From Candidatus Geothermarchaeota archaeon (GTDB lineage: Archaea; Thermoproteota; Nitrososphaeria; Geothermarchaeales; JDFR-13): a stretch of DNA of 56,757 bases. The DNA lies in assembly GCA_015523605.1 (NCBI GenBank), contig WAKC01000029.1:1-56757 (forward strand). The letters run 5' to 3'. A program made the translations under genes and the position numbers. Numbering within the stretch: the stretch's first letter is position 1; each line of letters begins with the position of its first letter. Below the pieces are notes generated by a model that saw nothing but the letters and a program-made list of their open reading frames with translations, was not told the origin of the DNA and did not search any database. Below, one piece after another: positions 16,149 through 25,143 of the stretch.

Positions 16149-18076
16149 GGTTGATTCTTAGAGACCAATATATTTCTTATTTCTTCAATTGATTCTGGAT
16201 TCTCCAGAGTGGAGATATCGCCTAATGAGGATCCTATGTAGATGGCTTTTAATAGTCTTCTCATTATTTTTCCGCTTCTTGTTCTTGGGAGGTCTGGGAC
16301 GAGGTATACTTCTGAAGGTTTGAATGGTTTTCCAAGTTTCTCTACTACCAATTTTGATATCTCCTCCACCAACTTGGTATCTTCCCTCTTAGTCTTTGCG
16401 AAACATACTATCTTCTCTCCTTTAAGTTGGTCATAAACCCCTACGCATGCACTCTCAATAACATCTGGATGGCTATTTATTATCGATTCTAACTCGGCGG
16501 GGCCTACTCTCTTCCCAGCAACTTTTATAACGTCATCTGCTCTACCGAGTAGGAACCAGTATCCATCCTCGTCTATCAATGCCCAGTCACCGTGATACCA
16601 GATTCCCTCCCATCTACTCCAATATGTATTTATATACCTCTTAGGATCCCCCCAGAAGCCTCTAGTCATTGAGGGAGTAGGCTTCTTACATACTAGGTAT
16701 CCAACTTCACCCCTAACCGGTTTACCTTCATCGTTGAAGACGTCTACATCCATCCCAAGCCCAGGTCCATAGACTGTGGATGGTTTTAGTGGGACGATTG
16801 GTGAGGGGAGGACTAGACATCCGAATATCTCTGTCCCTCCACTGAGGTTTATCATGGGGGCTTTCCACCTCCCTATAACCTCCATAACCCATTTCCATGT
16901 CTCCGGGTCTATAGGCTCCCCAGTGTTTCCTAGGACCCTTATAGACTCTATATTATTTCTCTCCACATATTCCCTACCATATTTCTTGAAGAGTCTGAAT
17001 AGTGTGGCTGAGCCTCCTAAGATCGAGATTTTATGTTTAGCCACGAGCTTCCATATTCTATCTGGCTCTGGATAGTCCGGAGCCCCCTCAATTATCGCAT
17101 GTGTCCCGCCTAAATTACCTACTCCAAATATCTGCCATGGCCCCATCATCCAACCGATATCAGTTATCCACATAAACAAATCCTCCGGCTTTAAATCCAG
17201 GTTTAGATAAATCTCTTTGCTAGGCTGTATCAAAACCCCTATATGAGATATCACTACACCTTTAGGTTTACCTGTGGTTCCGGAGGTGTATAGTAGTAGA
17301 GCAGGGTCATTTGGGTCCATAGGTGTAGGCTCTATATAACTATCGCCCTCAGAAATAAAGTCCCTATATTCAATATATTTATCCGCCAATCCCTTTCCAG
17401 TTCTATCCAACACTATAACATGTTCAACGAAGTCCAATCCTTTAATGGCCTCTTCAACTGTATCTAATAGCTGTATCTCACGACCTCTCCTAAATGATAT
17501 ATTGGATGCAACTATAACTCTCGACTTTGCATCTAATATCCTAGTTCTAACGGCATCATGTCCAAAACCTGAGAATATAGGTGAGGGTATAGCCCCAATC
17601 CTCACAGCTGCTAGGAGCACCACAACAGTCTCAGGTAGCATAGGCATATACATAGAGATTGTATCTCCTTTCTCGACTCCAATCTTTCTCAAGGCAGATG
17701 CAAACCTATTAACCTCCTCATATAGCCGTCTATATGTATATTCAACAGTCTCTCCATCCTCCCCAAACCATTTAAACGCAACTCTATCTCCCAGACCATC
17801 CTCTATATTTTTATCTAGAACATTATAGGAAGCATTTATAAGTCCCCCGATGTACCATTTCGCCCATTCAACGCCTTCTGAATAGTCTACAACCTTATCG
17901 AACTTCCTAAACCATTTTATTTTAACTATATCTGGTATCCAGCCCCAGAACCATTCATGCTCCTCTATCGATTTCCTTAGAAATTCCTCATATGTGTTTA
18001 GTCCGATCTCCCTGATTATCTTATATACATTACTCTCTTCAATGAGGTCTTTATCTGGCTTCCATATATATTCCAT
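16145..18076 (-). CDS. AMP-forming acyl-CoA synthetase (acetyl-/propionyl-CoA synthetase-like)
   Basis: 643 residues from the ATG at 18076, preceded by AAAGGTG (a GTG at 18085 overlaps this ribosome site and is less likely). It has the ANL adenylation motifs: YTSGTTGKPKG (P-loop), YGPGLGM, the GDW...GRADDVIKVAGKRVGPAELE hinge and core, and the C-terminal RTRSGKIMRRLLK with the catalytic Lys. The ACS N-terminal domain (EWFWGWIPDIVKIKWF) is present. It activates a short fatty acid to its CoA ester. Repeated linkage to prpB, seen both here and in the duplication remnant, points to propionate as a substrate, but acetate cannot be excluded. Confidence 0.85.
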   Translation of the reverse strand: MEYIWKPDKDLIEESNVYKIIREIGLNTYEEFLRKSIEEHEWFWGWIPDIVKIKWFRKFDKVVDYSEGVEWAKWYIGGLINASYNVLDKNIEDGLGDRVAFKWFGEDGETVEYTYRRLYEEVNRFASALRKIGVEKGDTISMYMPMLPETVVVLLAAVRIGAIPSPIFSGFGHDAVRTRILDAKSRVIVASNISFRRGREIQLLDTVEEAIKGLDFVEHVIVLDRTGKGLADKYIEYRDFISEGDSYIEPTPMDPNDPALLLYTSGTTGKPKGVVISHIGVLIQPSKEIYLNLDLKPEDLFMWITDIGWMMGPWQIFGVGNLGGTHAIIEGAPDYPEPDRIWKLVAKHKISILGGSATLFRLFKKYGREYVERNNIESIRVLGNTGEPIDPETWKWVMEVIGRWKAPMINLSGGTEIFGCLVLPSPIVPLKPSTVYGPGLGMDVDVFNDEGKPVRGEVGYLVCKKPTPSMTRGFWGDPKRYINTYWSRWEGIWYHGDWALIDEDGYWFLLGRADDVIKVAGKRVGPAELESIINSHPDVIESACVGVYDQLKGEKIVCFAKTKREDTKLVEEISKLVVEKLGKPFKPSEVYLVPDLPRTRSGKIMRRLLKAIYIGSSLGDISTLENPESIEEIRNILVSKNQP

Positions 18077-18157
18077 GATACACACCTTTAAACATTAGAA
18101 TTTCCTGTGTTCCTAAGAATAGAATATTATTGGATTAACTGTAAAAATAGTTTGGTG

Positions 18158-18175
18158 GATTGGAATATACCAATC
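18158..18175. promoter_or_regulatory. 18-bp perfect inverted repeat in the synthetase/cydA intergenic region
   Basis: GATTGG-AATATA-CCAATC, two perfect six-base arms around a six-base spacer. It sits ~82 bases before the acyl-CoA synthetase start and ~208 bases before cydA, within the 306-base gene-free stretch 18077-18382. Its form fits a dimeric repressor site, more likely for the synthetase because of distance. The stretch otherwise holds AT-rich promoter-like sequence and the cyd operator at 18347. Confidence 0.4.
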
Positions 18176-18346
18176 TGTATCTGTGTTTAAAATGGTTTTT
18201 TAGAGTCTCATCAGATTCTACATTGTATTTTATAAACTGGGAGGCTAACCTATTAGGCTGTGTTCTCTTTTATATCTACTATATATTCTTTATATATGTC
18301 TAATTCTTGACAAATATTCTGGAATTGCTTTATTATGAATACGTAT

Positions 18347-18359
18347 ATAACGGTGTTAT
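18347..18359. promoter_or_regulatory. ATAACGGTGTTAT operator before cydA
   Basis: A 13-base palindrome (ATAAC-GGT-GTTAT) overlapping a TATA-like element (TATATAAC, 18344-18351), 24 bases before the cydA start. The identical 13 bases occur before feoB at 27731-27743. A repressor bound here would block TBP access. The DtxR-type regulator encoded after feoB is the natural candidate; binding is not shown by the sequence itself. Confidence 0.55.
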
Positions 18360-18382
18360 GTATAAACTGGTGAAGACGAAAT

Positions 18383-19837
18383 ATGAACAGTATAATTGGA
18401 AATGCATTAGGTCTGTCCGCTTTGGGTATATATCTACATGCAATTAGTATTGCACTTGTTATAGCAGGGTCTATTATTGCATTACTATTTGAAATATTGT
18501 CTATCATCCGTAAGGATGACGGTTATCACGATCTGGCATACATAATGATGAAATTTTCGATAATAGCCTTTGCATTCGGTGCAGTCTCTGGTACAATAGT
18601 TGAGTTTGGTTTGGTCCAGGTGTGGAGCGGCTTCCTAATGATTCTTGGCACCTATGGGTTGTTCCCATTCTATATAGAGTTGTTGGCATTCATGATCGAA
18701 GCTGGTTTAATTGCTCTGTTGGTGTATGGTTGGAAGAGGTTTAAGAATAGATGGATTCATGTGGCTTTGATATCCGCTATAGCTTTTGGGAGTAATCTGT
18801 CGGGTGCCTTGATAATGCTTGTTAATTCCTGGATGAATGTTCCATGGGGGACAGGGGAATTAATACGTCTCATCTATCCATGGGCCCCTGTCTATGGTCC
18901 GGATTATACTAATGAGGCGTTACTTCTAAAGATTAAAGAGTTATTGATTTTAGAAGGTAGACCTCTCACCGAGATTCTCTCTGGAGAGGTGATGAATAGG
19001 CTAGTTAGTGAGTATGGCCCTTTACTTGAGAATCCATGGGCAGCCTTTGAAAGTTTCTATGGATGGGTGAGTGTTGGGCATCAGCTTGTAGCCACAATTA
19101 TTACAGGTGGTTCTTGGTATGCACTCCTAATGGCTATAAGATATTTGAGGGGTGAAGATAGACTCCTACGTCCACTACAGGATCTACTATTATTCCTAGC
19201 TGTTCTAATGGTTGTCCAGGGAGTTATAGGCCATGATATGGGTGTGCAAGTTATTAAATACCAGCCTACTAAGTTCGCGATGATTGCTGGACTAGAGGAA
19301 TCAGGTCCAGACCCTATTGTGGGGCTTACTACCTTTGGTGATCCTAACTATATCTTCCCAGGGTTTGACTATTTCATTGAGGTTACTAAAAATAGCTCTT
19401 CCCATTTGAACTCTACTGTAGATTTCAAGGAGATTGCGTTAAACGATTTATATAAGGCTCTTGAGTATCTGCCACTTGTCTTTAGTCTCTACACTCTAAA
19501 GATTTCATTGGCGGTCTTGGCGGGGTTGGTTGGGCTAGTTTTTATGTATACATGGTTAAGACCTTCTCTATGGTTTAGACGGAGGAGGCTAATGTTTTAT
19601 CTAGTTGTATTCTTCTCAGCAGCGGTTACCACGGTATCGTCTCTGGGATGGGCTGTGAGGGAGTTGGGTAGGAAGCCCTGGACTATATATGGACTGTTCT
19701 ATCCTGAAGAGTTGATATCACTTGTTGAGTTGAATCCTGTCACAATTGCAATTGTAATTGGAGGTTTGCTCCTATCCCTTGGGATGATGGTTATAACTAT
19801 TTATCTGGTTATATGGAGGAGATCGAGATGGATATAG
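18383..19837 (+). CDS. cydA: cytochrome bd-type quinol oxidase subunit I (CydA)
   Basis: 484 residues with about nine membrane helices. It catalyses quinol oxidation coupled to O2 reduction at the membrane. Recognisable residues are H19 in helix 1 (heme b595-type ligand), E99 and E106 in PFYIELLAFMIEAGL, GSNLSGALIMLVNSWM after it, a further conserved His in VGHQLVATIITG (~233), KYQPTKFAMIAG of the quinol-binding loop, and ELGRKPWTIYG, matching the family GRQPW motif with Lys for Gln. The next gene overlaps its 3' end by ten bases and encodes the second, CydA-like subunit instead of CydB. A palindromic operator lies at its promoter. Confidence 0.88.
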   Translation: MNSIIGNALGLSALGIYLHAISIALVIAGSIIALLFEILSIIRKDDGYHDLAYIMMKFSIIAFAFGAVSGTIVEFGLVQVWSGFLMILGTYGLFPFYIELLAFMIEAGLIALLVYGWKRFKNRWIHVALISAIAFGSNLSGALIMLVNSWMNVPWGTGELIRLIYPWAPVYGPDYTNEALLLKIKELLILEGRPLTEILSGEVMNRLVSEYGPLLENPWAAFESFYGWVSVGHQLVATIITGGSWYALLMAIRYLRGEDRLLRPLQDLLLFLAVLMVVQGVIGHDMGVQVIKYQPTKFAMIAGLEESGPDPIVGLTTFGDPNYIFPGFDYFIEVTKNSSSHLNSTVDFKEIALNDLYKALEYLPLVFSLYTLKISLAVLAGLVGLVFMYTWLRPSLWFRRRRLMFYLVVFFSAAVTTVSSLGWAVRELGRKPWTIYGLFYPEELISLVELNPVTIAIVIGGLLLSLGMMVITIYLVIWRRSRWI

Positions 19838-20886
19838 AGTTCTTTATATGGATAACGGCTATACCACTTCTCGTCCATCTTGCCTTTGTCCATATAAATC
19901 TAGGGACTAGTGTATCGAGCTTTATAGCTAAATATTTATATAGGGATGATAGACTGGCTAAGAAGCTTGCCAGGGTTGCTGTAGCGGGTGAGTTTGTCTC
20001 GGGGACGTTGGGAACGGTTTTAACAGTTATATTGGCTGGTATCTGGACCCCACTAATGAATGTAGCTGCAAATATACTTTATATCCCACTCTTGATTGCC
20101 TTGGTAGGTATAGTTTTTAGACTGCCTTCGATAGGTGGTTATTGGTATACATTGGACCGTGGAGGGGTGATCAACCTTATATTCGGGATTCTAATGATTA
20201 TTGGGGGCTTCTTAATTCCATTCGGGTTTAGATATATCTTCGCTTTCATCAACTATCCCGTGGGCTTGGAATCACTGGACCCCTTGAGAGGGAATATCTT
20301 TGGTGCTCTGATGAATCCCCTCTTTCCACCTCTCTATATACTCACATTGGGTTCTGTGTTGATGGTAGGCTTTACAGTGAGTGTCCCAATAGCCAGGTCT
20401 GAAGGATATAACAAATCAGTAGATAATCGTTTTGTCTTCTATGGATTAACTGCTACACTACTCTTTGTCATTGGGAATATATGGTTTATATATGGACTGT
20501 CAAACTATTCTGGCTTTATATTTCTAAATCTCTTATCAGCTAGCAACCCAGCCTTCTATACATTCCTTCTAATGTGGATATTAATCATTACTTTAATGGA
20601 GATAATGGTTTTAGAACTAAGAGGAGCCGTAAAAGTTAATAACAAGATGTATCTGGCTATCCCGATAATGGCTATGTTGTCTATGGAGTTCTCCTATGAC
20701 TATAGCAGATTCCCATACTTCGTTGTGACGGGCGAATCCGGTATTGAGGCAACCTTCTTCCTCAATATATCGATATCAGCCGGTCTACCCGAAATAGGGG
20801 GTGTATTCTTAGCAATTATGTCGATGGCGGTAATATCCATGGTGGGGGTATACTTATTAATTGTGAGAAGATATTTTGAGGAGTGA
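19828..20886 (+). CDS. second CydA-like subunit (CydA') of an archaeal cytochrome bd
   Basis: 352 residues from the ATG at 19828, preceded by GGAGG (an ATG at 19813 lies too close to that site). It has about nine membrane helices; helix 1 has LLVHLAFVHINLGT with two His, resembling the heme-ligand helix of CydA. The quinol-loop motifs of CydA are absent and it does not look like CydB. Two-CydA oxidases (CydAA') are an established archaeal subfamily of the bd superfamily. Overlap with cydA indicates translational coupling and a heterodimer. Confidence 0.75.
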   Translation: MDIEFFIWITAIPLLVHLAFVHINLGTSVSSFIAKYLYRDDRLAKKLARVAVAGEFVSGTLGTVLTVILAGIWTPLMNVAANILYIPLLIALVGIVFRLPSIGGYWYTLDRGGVINLIFGILMIIGGFLIPFGFRYIFAFINYPVGLESLDPLRGNIFGALMNPLFPPLYILTLGSVLMVGFTVSVPIARSEGYNKSVDNRFVFYGLTATLLFVIGNIWFIYGLSNYSGFIFLNLLSASNPAFYTFLLMWILIITLMEIMVLELRGAVKVNNKMYLAIPIMAMLSMEFSYDYSRFPYFVVTGESGIEATFFLNISISAGLPEIGGVFLAIMSMAVISMVGVYLLIVRRYFEE

Positions 20887-20934
20887 ATCTTCATATCCCT
20901 GTTAAAATATTTTTACTAATATATTTTGAGTGAA

Positions 20935-21780
20935 ATGTGTAGGATAGCGATCTTCCTAGGGTCATCCGAAAAGTTTAGAGAGTTGTACGAACCACTGATT
21001 AAGTCCTTCAAAGAAGTATCTGAATATGACTGGATCTTTGAAAAGTATACAAAGGGTGAGGAGAAGAGCCATTCCGATGGTTGGGGATTTTTAGGTATGA
21101 CGCTGGGTGATGAAGGGGTTATGCATTTTAGGAGTATGACGCCATTCTATAAGGATAGATTGGATGTTCTTAATGCGTGGGTCGAATCTATCGAGGGTGA
21201 TATAATCTTCCTTCTCCATGTGAGGGCGGGAAGCCCTAATATGGCTAAGAATATCTTCTCAGTCCATCCAATATATGTCGAGGCTCCCAGCGGATCTCAA
21301 ATATATCTTATACATAATGGAACCCTCTTTAAAGAGCCTCTTGCTAGGCTTGCAGGGGATACAGCTGACAATCCTAGATATACCATTTATAATGATACAT
21401 ATTATGCCGGTAAGATAATCGCTAATATGAATGTATTCTCCATGTCAAAACTACAGAGTTTACTGGAGATCTTCAGCCATCCTAAGTATCTCTATTCCGC
21501 ATTTAACTTTGGACTGGTGTGGCTATCATCTAAAACGTCATATCTTGTTGCGGGGCCTATATACAGGACTGCTAAGGGCCGTGAACTGGTTGAATATTAT
21601 AGATTGTATAAAGTGGAGGAAGAGGATTATGATCTCTATATCTCATCGACTAATAAGGAGTGGCTCGAGGAAAATGGGTATGAATGGGGGTTTGAGGAGG
21701 TTGCCAATGGATTCATAACTGTATATCCTGATTTCAAACTGGATGATGCCGTAGGTTTTCAACTTCCTAGAATCTTATAA
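20935..21780 (+). CDS. class II glutamine amidotransferase-like protein
   Basis: 281 residues. The start at 20935 is fixed by chemistry: it puts Cys at position 2 (MCRIAIFLG), the Ntn nucleophile of class II amidotransferases; an upstream TTG would bury it. HSDGWGFLG (~45-53), LLHVRAGSP (~94-102) and LIHNGTL (~126-132) are the family's active-site segments, as in YafJ/EgtC-type proteins. No synthase domain is fused, so the acceptor substrate is unknown. A standalone gene between cydAA' and an MFS transporter. Confidence 0.85.
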   Translation: MCRIAIFLGSSEKFRELYEPLIKSFKEVSEYDWIFEKYTKGEEKSHSDGWGFLGMTLGDEGVMHFRSMTPFYKDRLDVLNAWVESIEGDIIFLLHVRAGSPNMAKNIFSVHPIYVEAPSGSQIYLIHNGTLFKEPLARLAGDTADNPRYTIYNDTYYAGKIIANMNVFSMSKLQSLLEIFSHPKYLYSAFNFGLVWLSSKTSYLVAGPIYRTAKGRELVEYYRLYKVEEEDYDLYISSTNKEWLEENGYEWGFEEVANGFITVYPDFKLDDAVGFQLPRIL

Positions 21781-21874
21781 CATATCCTCATAATCATTTA
21801 TAACTCGAGGTTAATGTTGTGTATATCTTCCTTTAATAACTTGGTTTGGTTGCTTCATATCTTTTTGACTTGGG

Positions 21875-23077
21875 ATGAATGAGTATTTCAAGGGCGAATA
21901 TCCACTGGTTCTAATTATAATAGCCTTTTCCATGGGTGTTACATGGGGCTTAATGTTCGCGGTTATAGCCCCTTATCTTAAGGATCTTGGTTATTCCGCA
22001 ACTGAATATGGTATTCTTGGCTCTATAACTGTATTATCAAGTGTATTATTTACGTTTATCTCCGGCGTTCTAAGCGATTATATAGGAGCCAGGAGAATAT
22101 ACTTCTTCGGACTATTCATAGGGGGATTCTCATTTTTAATGATCTCCTCTGCTGATAAGTTCCTCATAGCTATTGGGTATCTGGTCTTAGGGGCTTCCAG
22201 TAGCTTAGCTTATACAGCCTCATCTGCCCTAGTCTCTAGGAGTGTATCGGATGAGAAACTCCACTATATGTATAGCTATGTAAGTGCTGCAAATACGTTG
22301 GGGGTGGCATTAGGAGGATTCATGGGTTGGATACCAGTCATCTTAAGTGATGTTTTAAGTATCTCTCTGAGCCAGCTCTATTCATATACGATTATAGGTT
22401 TGGGTCTTCTTAGGTTTGGAGTCTCACCCCTTGCTCTAAAGGTTAGGGAGTATGGTTTTAAGGAGGGTAGAAATATTAGGGATGTCTTAAAAGGATTTAG
22501 GGGTTTGGGCATTGTATATTGGATTGTATTCTTGAATATACTTATTGGATTTGGAGCCGCATTATCGATACATAATATTGACTATTACTTCGCTCTAAAG
22601 TTTGATGTAAGGAGTAGTGAGTTAGGTAGTATATTCGGTATTGAGAATCTTATTATGGCTTTTCTAATGTATAAGATGCCTAATCTAGCTGATAGATTGG
22701 GAGGCACTGTTAAACTCTATATCATTCTGGCTATGTCTAGCCTCCCACTTCTAATCGGGATGACACTTACAGACATATTCATCATCTCGGCTGGACTCTT
22801 TGTTATACGTACTATATTGATGAATGTGGCGAACCCACTCTTCTCGGCATTTACTATGAGGCTTATCCCACATGATAAGAGGGGTGTTGGAAGCGCTCTA
22901 TTCAGCCTTGCGTGGAATATACCTGCAGGATTTGGAAGGGCGGTAGGTGGATATATGCTCGATTTAGATATAGAGCTTCCACTTAGAGTTACTACAGTCT
23001 TTTATGGAGTTGCTATCACTGGTTTGATGCTATTGATCAAGAGGTATGGACTCGAAGAGTCTAGCCAGCAGTCTTAA
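21875..23077 (+). CDS. MFS transporter
   Basis: 400 residues with about twelve membrane helices and the MFS loop 2-3 signature as GVLSDYIGARRIYFFG (~63-78). The second half carries a similar DKRGVGSALFS segment before helix 11. Imports or exports a small molecule across the membrane; specificity is not readable from sequence. It converges on the polB2-like gene with a ten-base gap and is preceded by an AT-rich promoter region, suggesting its own transcript. Confidence 0.85.
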   Translation: MNEYFKGEYPLVLIIIAFSMGVTWGLMFAVIAPYLKDLGYSATEYGILGSITVLSSVLFTFISGVLSDYIGARRIYFFGLFIGGFSFLMISSADKFLIAIGYLVLGASSSLAYTASSALVSRSVSDEKLHYMYSYVSAANTLGVALGGFMGWIPVILSDVLSISLSQLYSYTIIGLGLLRFGVSPLALKVREYGFKEGRNIRDVLKGFRGLGIVYWIVFLNILIGFGAALSIHNIDYYFALKFDVRSSELGSIFGIENLIMAFLMYKMPNLADRLGGTVKLYIILAMSSLPLLIGMTLTDIFIISAGLFVIRTILMNVANPLFSAFTMRLIPHDKRGVGSALFSLAWNIPAGFGRAVGGYMLDLDIELPLRVTTVFYGVAITGLMLLIKRYGLEESSQQS

Positions 23078-23087
23078 ACCAACTACT

Positions 23088-25094
23088 CTACTCTCCTTCT
23101 AGCATGGCTAGTGGGGTCTCCATAACGGCTTTATCAACCAGTTTTAAATAGTAGTCTCTATCGTATGTATGGATTCCATTCCACTTCTCAACTGGTATAT
23201 AGCCTTCTGATGCGACGATATACTTAACTAGATATGGCATCTTTATCCCTAATAATTTGGCTGCCTTGACATGTGGCTGTCTAGATATGTATCTATCAAC
23301 CTCCCTATCAACCCTACGTGTGATCGCCAGCTTATATGGTTCGACTCCACCTGATATAAGCTTATCCTTATACTGGTTAACTATATGATATGCCTCTCTA
23401 AGAAGATGGGTAAACTCCTCCGGATCCTCAGCTTTAGAGAGTATACTCAGTATTCTATCCTGGATTTCCTTGATGAAGATGGGTGTATCCCTTCTGACTA
23501 GGGAGATGCCCTTAGCCTTATATCCACCATCTATAAGCCCTCCTAGATACCTGTTTATCGTTGACCCTCCCTCCCTCGCCTCGGGGATATATAGCCATTT
23601 ATAGTGGGAGTCTAGCTCCATTCTGAAACCAGTCTCTAGCGATACCCTCTTACAATATTCTAGGTAGTCTTCTCTCTCTGCCTCTGGATTCTGTATCCAT
23701 ATACTATCTACCAATGCATGGATAACTTTGAAACCCATATCCCTAGCTATCTCGATAGCTTTGTACATTACAGCCCTTGCATATGAGGTTACACATTCAT
23801 AGGCCTCTATCTTCCCGAATCTAGCATTTCTATATCCTAGATATCCAAAGCAGGTTACCAATATCCATTTTAATGCGTTCTGCCTTGCATATATAACTGG
23901 GTCGCCGGTCTCCCTGGCTAGGTCTTTCAACATTATCCTTCTAGTTAGGAGTTTATCCAATGTATATGCTACTGTTGAAGGTATATCAAGACATATTCTA
24001 TGTCTAGACTCTGGAGCAACTATATATCTCCCACATCTATAGTAGTTTACAGTCTCATTACCAATATTATAACGTACTATTATCGAGGGGTATAGGCTTG
24101 TGAAGTCGCATTGTGCTACATTCCAGTATAACCCCGGCTCCGGAACATGGATATAGCCTCCCCTATCAACTCTGGATAGCTTATCTAGGGTTTTGAAGCC
24201 CTCCATATCAGTCCTTACGTCAGGTATTAATCTCCTAAGTTCTAAGGCGTGATATGCTTCTATCGTCGTCAATATCTTGCCGATACTATATCTCGATACC
24301 TCATGTATATCTACCCTTGAGAGTCTACTCAACTCTATATATCCATGGTATTCACTAGGTTCTAAGACGTTCCAGCCATAGTCGATATATGCTCTAGACC
24401 TGAGTCTGAATAGCCTGTCTAGACTTCTAAACCAATGGTATGCAGGTGTATTATAGAATTCGAAGACATCTGGTGAATATCTCCGTATATCCTCTATAGC
24501 CTCCTCAACATCCCTATACGTCTCTATGGCATCATCATCAACATATTCTACTTGTATGGCTCTAGGTGGGTATTTGAAGGGATGGATAACATCTCCATAC
24601 CAATCTAGGATTCTTATCCTTACCCTCTTGAAGATAGGCTCTTCATATGTAATGCTCCATGGATCCTCCTGAAGCTCAAGCCTATCAATATCTATTAATG
24701 TGGAGGTGGATAGATTTAGACTATACATCATCTGCTGGATATCATTGGGATATGTATTCCAAAGTCTAAACCTACCATCCATCTTCATCCATCTAATAAC
24801 ATCTCTATATTCCTTTGGACCTGGAACGGTGACACACCATATATCCTTCTCCTTCCTATACCATGGAGGTTTGAACCATCTCTCAATATTATAATCTACT
24901 AGGTAGCCTGACGCCTCTAAACCCCTTATCAAATCTCTAACAGCTTCTCTATCTCCATCAAAGTATATCTTTGGGTGGTATTCAACATCTCTATAGACTC
25001 TTCCATATCTAGTCTTAATAACAAGTCTATAAATATCCTTATTTCTAAGTGGGTATACCCTTAATATCCAGCCCTCCATCCCTACTAGAATCAA
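23088..25094 (-). CDS. polB2: family B DNA polymerase of the PolB2/Dpo2 type, exonuclease motifs lost
   Basis: 668 residues, shorter than replicative archaeal PolB (~770-880). Motif A is DFTSLYPSII (D330) and motif B RQNALKWILVTCFGYLGY (404-421). Motif C reads HALVDSIWI (459-467): the usual YGDTDS is ALVDS, so the first Asp is lost and the metal-binding second Asp (D463) kept. The 3'-5' exonuclease region has no recognisable DxE, NxxxFD or YxxxD motifs. PolB2 enzymes (Dpo2) were first thought inactive and later linked to damage tolerance in Sulfolobus. Expected role: translesion synthesis without proofreading. No operon partner adjoins it here, but a RadA-like partner lies at 33630. Confidence 0.82.
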   Translation of the reverse strand: MILVGMEGWILRVYPLRNKDIYRLVIKTRYGRVYRDVEYHPKIYFDGDREAVRDLIRGLEASGYLVDYNIERWFKPPWYRKEKDIWCVTVPGPKEYRDVIRWMKMDGRFRLWNTYPNDIQQMMYSLNLSTSTLIDIDRLELQEDPWSITYEEPIFKRVRIRILDWYGDVIHPFKYPPRAIQVEYVDDDAIETYRDVEEAIEDIRRYSPDVFEFYNTPAYHWFRSLDRLFRLRSRAYIDYGWNVLEPSEYHGYIELSRLSRVDIHEVSRYSIGKILTTIEAYHALELRRLIPDVRTDMEGFKTLDKLSRVDRGGYIHVPEPGLYWNVAQCDFTSLYPSIIVRYNIGNETVNYYRCGRYIVAPESRHRICLDIPSTVAYTLDKLLTRRIMLKDLARETGDPVIYARQNALKWILVTCFGYLGYRNARFGKIEAYECVTSYARAVMYKAIEIARDMGFKVIHALVDSIWIQNPEAEREDYLEYCKRVSLETGFRMELDSHYKWLYIPEAREGGSTINRYLGGLIDGGYKAKGISLVRRDTPIFIKEIQDRILSILSKAEDPEEFTHLLREAYHIVNQYKDKLISGGVEPYKLAITRRVDREVDRYISRQPHVKAAKLLGIKMPYLVKYIVASEGYIPVEKWNGIHTYDRDYYLKLVDKAVMETPLAMLEGE

Positions 25095-25143
25095 GTGGAT
25101 ATGGAGTATATAATGGGTTAGAGTTTGGTGAAAATATTCGGTT

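Larger units (their letters stand above)
7600..16775. repeat. ancient tandem duplication, unit about 4.5-4.7 kb
   Basis: Two copies of the same gene order lie head to tail. Copy 1 runs from the middle of prpB (~7600) through secreted protein(-), ATPase, permease and small protein to a partial acyl-CoA synthetase(-) ending at ~12298. Copy 2 runs from a partial prpB (12297) through the same genes to the corresponding point inside the intact synthetase (~16775). The junction at 12295-12302 joins synthetase and prpB sequences directly. Copies are protein-level paralogues only, so the event is old. Copy 1 alone carries the Tyr-rich gene at 8980-9498. Confidence 0.8.

Noticed and set aside
18253-18507. 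Minus-strand frame overlapping the cydA promoter and 5' end
   Set aside because: It covers the cyd operator and TATA box and mirrors coding sequence of cydA; no ribosome site.
19828-20886. Annotation of the second oxidase subunit as CydB
   Set aside because: The first helix and general layout resemble CydA, and no CydB-specific features are visible; CydA' fits better.
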